Assembly: GCA_028290765.1 (NCBI GenBank)
Contig: JAQGJF010000423.1
Location: forward strand, 1-10,118
DNA: 10,118 bases
Direction: 5' to 3'
DNA from: Tardiphaga sp.
GTDB taxonomy: Bacteria; Pseudomonadota; Alphaproteobacteria; Rhizobiales; Xanthobacteraceae
Below, piece by piece: positions 1 through 5,588 of this stretch. Each line of letters starts with the position of its first letter. Position 1 is the stretch's first letter. Made by a program: the position numbers and the translations under genes. The notes under the pieces were generated by a model. It saw only the letters and a list, made by a program, of their open reading frames with translations, had not been told where the DNA came from and ran no database searches.

Positions 1-407
1 GCCGGCACCTTCGGCGACGTCGAGACCAGCAGGGGCCCGGTCGCGATCAGCGTGATCGGGGTGAAGTCCTTGACCACGTCGTAGGGAATGTTCTTGTTCA
101 GGAACGGCGTGATGACGTGGATCGAGGCGGTCAGCAGCAGCGTGGCGCCATCAGGCTCGGCCTTGGCGACGTAGTTCGCGCCCACCATGCCGCCGGCGCC
201 GCCGGCACGGTTGTCGACGATGAAATGCTGGCCCATCGCATCGTTGAGTTTTTGCGTGATGATGCGCGCCACGCCGTCGACCGAGCCGCCGGCGGGGTAG
301 GGGACGACGATGCTCACGGATCGGGTCGGATAGTTCTGCGCGGCCGCCGGCAGCACCAGCAGCGCGCAAAGCCCACCGAGCCATGCGAGCAAAGCGAGAC
401 GTCTCAT
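1..407 (-). CDS. Tripartite tricarboxylate transporter substrate-binding protein (TctC/Bug family), C-terminus cut off
   Basis: Periplasmic solute receptor of the Bug/TctC family, which binds small carboxylates and delivers them to a TctAB-type membrane carrier. Only the first 135 residues are in the window; the gene runs off the left edge, and full members are about 320 residues. The ATG at 407-405 is preceded by GGAG with 8-nt spacing. Residues 1-24 form a signal peptide: MRR, a Leu/Ala-rich core, then PAAAQ. The mature start carries the family pattern YPTRSVSIVVPYPAGGSVD (26-44), followed by VDNRAGGAGG (64-73) and EPDGATLLL (84-92), which form the ligand pocket in this family. It lies 41 nt downstream of the SDR gene on the same strand and may be co-transcribed. 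No TctA or TctB gene is visible; many Bug proteins are orphans, so the ligand is unknown. Confidence 0.9.
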   Translation of the reverse strand, partial: MRRLALLAWLGGLCALLVLPAAAQNYPTRSVSIVVPYPAGGSVDGVARIITQKLNDAMGQHFIVDNRAGGAGGMVGANYVAKAEPDGATLLLTASIHVITPFLNKNIPYDVVKDFTPITLIATGPLLVSTSPKVP

Positions 408-448
408 GAGGGATACTCCATGTTCGACTTATCAAAATATGTTCGAGC

Positions 449-1228
449 TTAGAACGTCCCTGGGTAGCTTCCTCCGTCGATCAGCAGGTTTTGTCCTGTG
501 ATGTAACTGGCATGGGTCGAGCAGAGAAAGGCGCAATAGGCGCCCAGTTCCGCAGGCCTGCCGTAACGCCGCGCGGGATTGGCCCGCGCGCGCTCGTCCC
601 AGATCTGGTCGAAAGATTTGTCGGTCTGGTCGAGCATGCCTTCGATGTGGCGTCGCTGCGCGTCGCTGTCGAAGATGCCCGGCAAGAGATTGTTGATGGT
701 GACGTTGTTTGCCACGGTCTGGCGGGCGAGGCCGGCGACAAAACCTACCAGGCCGGAGCGGGCGCCGTTCGACAGGCCGAGCTCGATCTGCGGAGTCTTC
801 ACGCTGCGCGAGACGATGTTGATGATGCGACCGAAGCCGCGCGCCATCATGCCTTCATGGGTGAGCCGCATCATCTCGATGTGGCACAGCATCATGGTAT
901 CGAACGCCGCAATCCAGTCGTCACGGGTCCAGGTGCGGAAATCGCCGGGCGCGGGACCGTCGGCATTGTTGATGAGGATGTCAGGCTGGGGGCAGGCCTC
1001 GAGTGCCGCGGCCCGGCCTTCCGGTGTTGTGATGTCACCCGTCACCGGTGTGACCTTGACGCCGGTCGCGGCCCTGATTTCAACCGCGGCGCTCTCGACC
1101 ACGTCGCGGGTTCGGGCGACGATCGTGACATCGACGCCCTCACTCGCTAGCGCCATGGCGCAGGCCTTGCCCATACCGCGGCTGGCGCCGCTCAGCAAAG
1201 CCTTGCGGCCGCGAATCCCAAAATCCAC
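449..1228 (-). CDS. SDR-fold oxidoreductase-like protein with a degenerate catalytic motif
   Basis: A 259-residue protein with the full Rossmann fold of short-chain dehydrogenases/reductases. The cofactor loop GASRGMG is at 14-20, NNAD at 87-90 and a LLPG motif (in place of the usual PG) at 181-184. The typical C-terminal segment YITGQNLLIDGG is at 242-253. R17 and R40 would suit NADP(H), by inference. The usual Tyr-x-x-x-Lys pair is absent: the aligned stretch is SNGAR (153-157), so Tyr is replaced by Ser153 and Lys by Arg157, while the catalytic-type Ser140 remains 13 residues upstream as expected. A group of 3-oxoacyl-ACP-reductase-like SDRs with an imperfect tetrad is known, and this looks like a member. 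It starts 3 nt after the stop of the upstream DapA-family gene, so the two are almost certainly co-translated. The fold is certain; normal dehydrogenase activity is doubtful. Confidence 0.92.
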   Translation of the reverse strand: MDFGIRGRKALLSGASRGMGKACAMALASEGVDVTIVARTRDVVESAAVEIRAATGVKVTPVTGDITTPEGRAAALEACPQPDILINNADGPAPGDFRTWTRDDWIAAFDTMMLCHIEMMRLTHEGMMARGFGRIINIVSRSVKTPQIELGLSNGARSGLVGFVAGLARQTVANNVTINNLLPGIFDSDAQRRHIEGMLDQTDKSFDQIWDERARANPARRYGRPAELGAYCAFLCSTHASYITGQNLLIDGGSYPGTF

Positions 1229-1231
1229 GAT

Positions 1232-2173
1232 TCAGGCTGCGACGGCGGAGAGCGGCTTGATCTTGTAGCCGTACTTCTTGTCGAGACCGAGCTCCTGGAT
1301 GATGCGGACGCCCTTGGCCAGCGCTTCGCCTTCGAGATTGGTGAGCGGCTTGCGCAGATCGCCGGCCGGCATGCCGAGCGCCTTCATCAGCGATTTGACC
1401 GCCACCGGGTTGATCGCCGAGTAGGTGTAATGCAGCAGCGGCAGCAACGACAGGTAGGCATTCTTGAAGCCTTCGGCCTCGGCGTAGCTGGCCCACGGCG
1501 TCGAGATGGTGGCCAATTCGGCCGGCGCCAGATTGCCGGTCATGTTCGCGGTGCCGTGGCCGCCGAGGCTCATGGTCGGAACCACCAGGCCGAGGTTGGG
1601 GCTGTCGCAGCACATCACCGACACGGTCGGCTTGCCGGCCAGCACCTGTGCGACCTGGCCGACGCGGCCGGTCGATTCCTTGTGCACCACGTAGTTCGGG
1701 TGCTTGAAAATGCGCAGCAGATTGTCCCAGTTCAGGTCGCTCTTCACGCGCGGCGGATTGTTGTAGATGCCGAGCGGCAGGTCGGTGGCATCGGCGACAT
1801 CGAGAAAGAAGCGTTCGATATCGGCCTCGGGCGCGCAGATATAGGCCGGTGCGGCGAGGATGGCGCCGTCGGCGCCGTTGTCCTTGGCAAAGCGGACATT
1901 GGCGATGGTGGTGTCGGTGTTGTTGCCGGTGCAGCCGAAGAAGATCGGCATCTCGGCGGTTTTCATCTTCGCGGTCTCGACGATGATCTGCTTCTTTTCT
2001 TCCGGCGACAGCATCGAGGACTCGCCGGTCGATCCCATGATCAGGATCGCGGAAGTGCCGTTGTCGGCATGGAATTTCAGCAGGGTGCGAAACGCGGCAA
2101 AGTCGACCGAGCCATCCCGGTTGAACGGCGTAATCAGGGCCACAAACGAACCAGTCAGCTTCTTGCCCGGCAT
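1232..2173 (-). CDS. Dihydrodipicolinate synthase (DapA) family aldolase/dehydratase
   Basis: Class I, Schiff-base-forming lyase of the DHDPS/N-acetylneuraminate lyase family, a cytoplasmic TIM barrel acting on pyruvate-like or 2-keto-3-deoxy acids. Using the ATG at 2173 it has 313 residues. MGSTGES (46-52) is the carboxylate-binding loop. Y137 in GIYNNPP is the catalytic Tyr, and K165 in VHKEST is the Schiff-base Lys, 28 residues later as in E. coli DapA. The start is ambiguous: the frame opens at a TTG at 2194 and has ATGs at 2185 and 2173. I chose 2173 because GGAG sits 6 nt upstream and the family N-terminus begins near LTGSFVALITPFN; 2185 is also plausible, with GGAAAG 9 nt upstream. Context with an SDR protein and a Bug-type receptor favours a catabolic sugar- or hydroxy-acid enzyme over lysine biosynthesis. 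The exact substrate is not readable. Confidence 0.92.
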   Translation of the reverse strand: MPGKKLTGSFVALITPFNRDGSVDFAAFRTLLKFHADNGTSAILIMGSTGESSMLSPEEKKQIIVETAKMKTAEMPIFFGCTGNNTDTTIANVRFAKDNGADGAILAAPAYICAPEADIERFFLDVADATDLPLGIYNNPPRVKSDLNWDNLLRIFKHPNYVVHKESTGRVGQVAQVLAGKPTVSVMCCDSPNLGLVVPTMSLGGHGTANMTGNLAPAELATISTPWASYAEAEGFKNAYLSLLPLLHYTYSAINPVAVKSLMKALGMPAGDLRKPLTNLEGEALAKGVRIIQELGLDKKYGYKIKPLSAVAA

Positions 2174-2194
2174 TTCCGTCTCCATTTTTTGCAA

Positions 2195-2819
2195 CTTTCC
2201 AGTAGTTTAGCACAGGTTATTCGGCCGGCTGCAATGCCTTCTTGCACCTTTGGCAGGTGGAAAATGCACGGCAATTTTCGCCATCATCGCCGCCGCGCGC
2301 CTCCGGAATGAAGTCCCTGCCAAATCGAACATCCGGAGGTCGATATGCTCTGGACCGATCAACAATATGTCCTTTGCCTCTGCTGGCTGACTTTTCGACC
2401 GCTGAACTGGCCTCAATCTAACGATTGGCGGCCGCCAAGGTTTTGCGAAGTTGCGGAAGATATCGCCTGTTTCGGCAAGCCGGTTTCGCCGATTCCGTAA
2501 ATGGCGCAAAAATTCCATCGCATTCTCGGACGCCGGCATGGACCGAGGACCGTTGATGGGCTCAGGCCAGGTGAATGTCGCTGACGATCAGGCTGGCGCC
2601 GATGCGTTGCAGAATTTCGTTGCGACGGTTCAGTTGATCCTCGCCCATTGCATCCGCACCTCGCTTCGGCGGATCGAGCAGGCCTCGCAGGCATCCTGAT
2701 CAGGCGATAAATTCACGGGAATCCGAAGCGCGACAGCTTGACGCAGGAGGAAACGACAGCGAAGCTGACCTCAACGACAAAAAGAAGGCTTGGTCCCGCC
2801 AGGCCAAGGGAGGTCGACG
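2195..2819. other. Intergenic region with no convincing gene, between divergent units
   Basis: About 600 nt separate the leftward dapA-family gene from the rightward cytochrome-propeller gene. Base composition is less GC-biased and no reading frame has the third-position bias of the neighbours. Two very short frames have a good ribosome site. One is plus-strand 2345-2500 (51 codons, GGAGG just upstream), Trp/Cys-rich with weak codon bias. The other is minus-strand 2648-2562 (28 codons, GAGGTG 8 nt upstream), encoding MGEDQLNRRNEILQ and ending in VSDIHLA. A longer minus frame at 2539-2207 contains MEFLRHLRNRRNRLAETGD but has no family I recognise. An isolated TTGACG at 2738-2743 could be a -35 element for the downstream gene, but I see no good -10. 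The stretch may be decayed coding sequence plus two promoters. Confidence 0.5.
2204..2234 (-). promoter_or_regulatory. Possible sigma70-type promoter for the dapA-family gene
   Basis: Reading the minus strand, TTGCAG (2234-2229) is followed after 19 nt by TAAACT (2209-2204), which is preceded by an extended TGC element. This lies about 30 nt upstream of the chosen start codon. The match is partial and the spacing slightly long, so this is only a candidate. It is the only hexamer pair I noticed in the right place. Confidence 0.22.
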
Positions 2820-4049
2820 ATGCGCGCCGGTTCGCTGCCGTTTGTTCTGATCATGATGCTGTTGGGGGCGCCTGCCGCCCAGGCCCAATACACCGCGAAG
2901 GACTGGCCCGACGGCCCGAGCAAGCAGCGGTTCGCCGCGACCTGTGACGGTTGCCACGATATCAATCGCGTTCGCGTCGGCTATACCCCCGAAGGCTGGA
3001 TCACCGTCGTGCAGATGATGCAGAACATGCACGCGTCGGTTCCCCCGGAAGAATGGGGGGCCATGACCGATTACCTCATCAAGAATTTTCCCGAGCGCAA
3101 GCGCCCGGCGGCGGCGATCATCGACGGACCAATAAAGGCGAACATCGAGATGTGGGATGTTCCGACCCAAGGGTCGCGTCCGCACGATCCGCTGGCCGCG
3201 CATGATGGCTCGATCTGGTGGACCGGCCAGTTGGTCAACAAGCTCGGCCGCGTCGATCCGAAGACCGGTGCGATCCGCGAATACTCCCTCAAATCGGCCT
3301 TCACCGGCCCGCATGGATTGGCCGAGGACAAGGCCGGCAATATCTGGTTCACCGGCAACAACACCGCGCTGATCGGCAAGCTTGATCCGAACACCGGCCT
3401 CGTCACGGAATACCCGCTGCCGGATCCGAACGCCAAGGATCCGCACACGCTGAATTTCGACCAGAAGGGAATTCTGTGGTTCACGGTGCAGCAGGCCAAC
3501 ATGATCGGCCGGCTCGATCCAGCGACCGGCGCCATCAAGCTCATCACCCCGCCGACGCCGAAGGCGCGGCCCTACGGGCTCAAGATCAACGCGCAGGGCG
3601 TTCCGGTGGTGGTCGAATTCGGCACCAACAAGGTCGCCACCATCGATCCGGCGACGATGGCGATCAAGGAATACACGCTGCCGAATCCAGACTCGCGGCC
3701 GCGACGGCTCGCGATCGATTCCGCGGGCATGGTCTGGTACGTCGATTTCTCGCGCGGCTATCTCGGCCGGCTCGATCTGGCGACCGGCGCGGTCAAGGAA
3801 TGGCCGTCGCCGAGCGGACCGAAGTCGGAGCCCTACGGCATCGTCTTCACCAAGGGCGCGCTGTGGTACAATGAATCCGCGGCCAAGCCGAACACCATCG
3901 TGCGCTTCGATCCAGCCAATGAGAAGTTCCAGAGCTGGGCGATCCCCGGCGGCGGCGATATCGTCCGCAACATGGACGTCACGCCCGACGGCAATCCGGT
4001 GATGGCCAACAGCCTGACCAATCAGGTGGGGCTGGTGGAGATCAAGTAG
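2820..4049 (+). CDS. Exported cytochrome c domain fused to a virginiamycin-B-lyase-like seven-bladed propeller
   Basis: A 409-residue periplasmic protein. The ATG at 2820 is chosen because AAGGGAGG ends 6 nt upstream and a clear signal peptide follows (residues 1-22, ending APAAQA before QYTAKDWP). An in-frame TTG at 2790 would add ten residues before the signal and lacks a ribosome site. Residues 35-95 form a small c-type cytochrome with heme motif CDGCH (42-46); Met66, Met67 or Met70 may be the sixth ligand. The rest contains seven repeats of about 42 residues, each with a W-F/Y-type strand followed by a G-R-L/V-D-P-like strand: around 130-147, 173-190, 217-234, 260-277, 303-320, 346-365 and 391-409. 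This matches the Vgb/streptogramin-lyase propeller. Antibiotic lyase activity should not be assumed; the heme suggests electron transfer or sensing. It is convergent with a diheme cytochrome c gene. Confidence 0.9.
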   Translation: MRAGSLPFVLIMMLLGAPAAQAQYTAKDWPDGPSKQRFAATCDGCHDINRVRVGYTPEGWITVVQMMQNMHASVPPEEWGAMTDYLIKNFPERKRPAAAIIDGPIKANIEMWDVPTQGSRPHDPLAAHDGSIWWTGQLVNKLGRVDPKTGAIREYSLKSAFTGPHGLAEDKAGNIWFTGNNTALIGKLDPNTGLVTEYPLPDPNAKDPHTLNFDQKGILWFTVQQANMIGRLDPATGAIKLITPPTPKARPYGLKINAQGVPVVVEFGTNKVATIDPATMAIKEYTLPNPDSRPRRLAIDSAGMVWYVDFSRGYLGRLDLATGAVKEWPSPSGPKSEPYGIVFTKGALWYNESAAKPNTIVRFDPANEKFQSWAIPGGGDIVRNMDVTPDGNPVMANSLTNQVGLVEIK

Positions 4050-4064
4050 GGGGCGTATTCCGAG

Positions 4065-4182
4065 GTCGTCCCGGCGAAGGCCGGGACCCAGAACCCCTGG
4101 CCTTTCGAATTAAGGAAGGTATCTGCCCCAACGGCCTAACGAGACGTCAGGGAGTCTGGATCCCGGCCTTCGCCGGGACGAC
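4065..4182. repeat. 118-bp inverted repeat (intergenic palindromic element) between convergent genes
   Basis: The left arm (4065-4092) and right arm (4155-4182) are 28-nt inverted copies differing at one position, separated by 62 nt. Each arm contains its own small palindrome, CCCGGC-GAAG-GCCGGG, able to form a 6-bp stem with a 4-nt loop. Repeats with this core are common between genes in Bradyrhizobium and Rhodopseudomonas, from general knowledge not checked here. It lies 15 nt after the stop of the plus-strand cytochrome-propeller gene and 29 nt beyond the stop of the minus-strand diheme cytochrome gene. It could therefore act as a bidirectional terminator or 3' stabiliser. No U-tract follows, so rho-independent termination is not shown. 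Confidence 0.85.
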
Positions 4183-4211
4183 GGGCGGAGAGACATTACC
4201 AGACACATGCA

Positions 4212-5162
4212 TCATGTATCCGGCAGCTGCTTGATATACTCATAAACCGCCGCCAATTCGTCGTCGTCCATGCGTCCGACCGGCCGCCACGGCATTTTTT
4301 CGCTGATGTGATGGCCGGTGGGGTCGACGCCGGTGCGCATGGTGGCGATGAACTCGGCGAGCTTCCATTCCTTGACGAAATTGAGCCCGGGTCCGATCGG
4401 CGCCAGCTGCCCCGCCACGCCGCCGGTCAGGCGGGCGCCGTGGCATTCGCGGCAATCCTGGTAGGACAGGATGTATTCGCCGAATTCAACGGTCGGGCCC
4501 TTCGGCGGCGCCGAGATGTGATCCCTCAAGACCGGCTTGCCGCCCGGCAGCATGCCGGCGCCGAGCATCGCCACGCCCAGAAGGTTGAGCCGGTCCGGCG
4601 GCTCCGGGGTTGGCGTCCCCGCGGCGGACATGCTTCGGAGATAGGCGATCACCGCCAACGTATCGTCGTCGCTCAGCCGGCCGGAATTGGTGTAGGACAT
4701 CACCGTCAGCCAGCGCCCGTCGGCGCCGATGCCGTTGCGAATGGCGCGAAAGATCTCGCCGTCGGACCAGCGCTTCAGGCTTCCTGCCGGCGTCAGGTTG
4801 GAAGTAACGAAGGAGCCGACCGGAATCGGAAAATGCTCGCCGATTTCGACGCCGCCGGTCAGCGGAGCGGTCTTGGTATGGCAGCCGTCGCAAAAACTGT
4901 CGGTGATCGTCTTGCCGCGCGCGATCCGCTCGGGCGTCATCTCGGCCTTGATGTCGGGGACCGGCGCGTGGCGGGCGTGTTGTTTGATCATCCCCGCGAT
5001 CGTCACGGTGCTGACCGACAAGACCGCAAGGGCCAGCACGGCCGCGAGCGCGACGCCGCTCCATTTCAACAAACGGTTTCCGATCCGCCAGGCGCGAAAG
5101 CCCGCCGAAATCAGCAACACGGCAACCGCGATCAACGCCAATAATTCGATCAGAATATTCAT
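4212..5162 (-). CDS. Membrane-anchored diheme cytochrome c
   Basis: A 316-residue electron carrier, inner-membrane anchored and facing the periplasm. Two hydrophobic stretches at about 3-21 and 34-57 form the anchor. Two class I cytochrome c domains follow, with heme sites CDGCH (91-95) and CRECH (237-241). Likely Met ligands are M155 in LTVMSY and M290 in SEKMPW. A short hydrophobic stretch (192-206) links the domains. The arrangement resembles cytochrome subunits that take electrons from periplasmic alcohol/aldehyde or PQQ-type dehydrogenases and pass them to the respiratory chain; no such dehydrogenase is in the window. The start ATG at 5162 follows a strong GAGGAG (5173-5168), which is paired inside a hairpin. 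The gene is 96 nt downstream of the ferredoxin gene on the same strand, so it may be the last gene of that operon or have its own promoter. Confidence 0.94.
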   Translation of the reverse strand: MNILIELLALIAVAVLLISAGFRAWRIGNRLLKWSGVALAAVLALAVLSVSTVTIAGMIKQHARHAPVPDIKAEMTPERIARGKTITDSFCDGCHTKTAPLTGGVEIGEHFPIPVGSFVTSNLTPAGSLKRWSDGEIFRAIRNGIGADGRWLTVMSYTNSGRLSDDDTLAVIAYLRSMSAAGTPTPEPPDRLNLLGVAMLGAGMLPGGKPVLRDHISAPPKGPTVEFGEYILSYQDCRECHGARLTGGVAGQLAPIGPGLNFVKEWKLAEFIATMRTGVDPTGHHISEKMPWRPVGRMDDDELAAVYEYIKQLPDT

Positions 5163-5166
5163 GCGT

Positions 5167-5185
5167 GCTCCTCAATGCGAGGAGC
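5167..5185 (-). promoter_or_regulatory. Hairpin covering the ribosome binding site of the diheme cytochrome c gene
   Basis: In the minus-strand transcript GCTCCTC (5185-5179) can pair perfectly with GAGGAGC (5173-5167) across a five-base loop (GCATT). The 3' strand of the 7-bp stem is the Shine-Dalgarno sequence itself, and the ATG begins 4 nt beyond the stem. Two further pairs (5163-5164 with 5188-5189) can form beyond a 2x2 mismatch. Such a structure would be expected to limit translation initiation unless opened. The pairing is seen directly; a regulatory role is inference. Confidence 0.45.
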
Positions 5186-5230
5186 GTGCCGGGGCGGGGT
5201 TACGCGGTTATTTCAGCCGGTGGGGTTTGG

Positions 5231-5244
5231 GTTACAGTCGTAAC
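5231..5244. promoter_or_regulatory. Candidate operator: GTTAC-N4-GTAAC dyad with extra half-sites
   Basis: GTTACAGTCGTAAC is a perfect 5-bp dyad around a 4-nt centre, in the 96-nt gap upstream of the diheme cytochrome c gene. The half-site GGTTA(C) recurs at 5198-5203 and 5206-5211 in the same plus-strand orientation as 5230-5235. The cluster could bind a dimeric regulator, or the dyad could be a small RNA hairpin. I cannot assign a regulator and saw no convincing sigma70 promoter next to it. Confidence 0.25.
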
Positions 5245-5258
5245 AGGGACGAGGGTGC

Positions 5259-5585
5259 TCAACCTTTCGGCCACGCCGCTACCGCCGGATGATCCAGCGT
5301 CGTCACATGCTTCGCATCGGCGCCGCCGGGGCGGCCCCAGCCGGTGACGGCGGGTCCGAAGAATTCGCGGTTGATCTCGATCCACGGCTCCAGGTCCGGC
5401 GGCAGACGGTCGTCGGCATGGATGGCGTCGACCGGGCAGACGGTTTCGCACAGCCCGCAATCGATGCATTCGTCGGGCTGGATATAGAGCGTGCGCCCGC
5501 CTTCATAGATGCAATCGACCGGACAGGCCTGCAGGCAGGTCTTGTCTTTGACGTCGATGCAGGGCGGGGCGATGACGAAGGGCAC
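5259..5585 (-). CDS. Seven-iron-type (3Fe-4S/4Fe-4S) ferredoxin
   Basis: A 108-residue soluble low-potential electron carrier of the FdxA type. Cysteines are at 9, 17, 21, 25, 40, 43, 46 and 50. By comparison with Azotobacter ferredoxin I, C9, C17 and C50 would hold a [3Fe-4S] cluster and C21, C40, C43 and C46 a [4Fe-4S] cluster. The position of the unused Cys after C9 is Val12, which favours a 3Fe cluster. Family landmarks CPVDCIYEG (21-29) and PDECIDCGLCETVCP (37-51) are intact, and a tail of about 55 residues follows, as in FdxA proteins. The start is GTG at 5585, with GGGGAAG 6 nt upstream overlapping the crotonase stop region, so translation is probably coupled to that gene 3 nt away. 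Its likely partner is the FAD oxidoreductase of the same operon, by inference from context. Confidence 0.93.
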   Translation of the reverse strand: MPFVIAPPCIDVKDKTCLQACPVDCIYEGGRTLYIQPDECIDCGLCETVCPVDAIHADDRLPPDLEPWIEINREFFGPAVTGWGRPGGADAKHVTTLDHPAVAAWPKG

Positions 5586-5588
5586 GGA

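Noticed and set aside
1140..2213. 357-codon minus-strand frame over the DapA-family gene
   Set aside because: An Arg/His-rich shadow of the real frame, which has the full DHDPS motifs and catalytic residues.
2207..2539. 110-codon minus-strand frame in the spacer upstream of the DapA-family gene
   Set aside because: No recognised family, no ribosome site I could defend, weak codon bias, and it overlaps the likely promoter region. It may be a gene remnant, but that cannot be shown here.
2790..2819. TTG start 30 nt upstream for the cytochrome-propeller gene
   Set aside because: It would place ten polar residues before a clear signal peptide and has no Shine-Dalgarno; the ATG at 2820 has AAGGGAGG at ideal spacing.
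2820..4049. Calling the propeller gene a streptogramin resistance gene (vgb)
   Set aside because: Only the fold and repeat pattern are supported; the N-terminal heme domain and the unverified active-site residues argue against assigning lyase activity.
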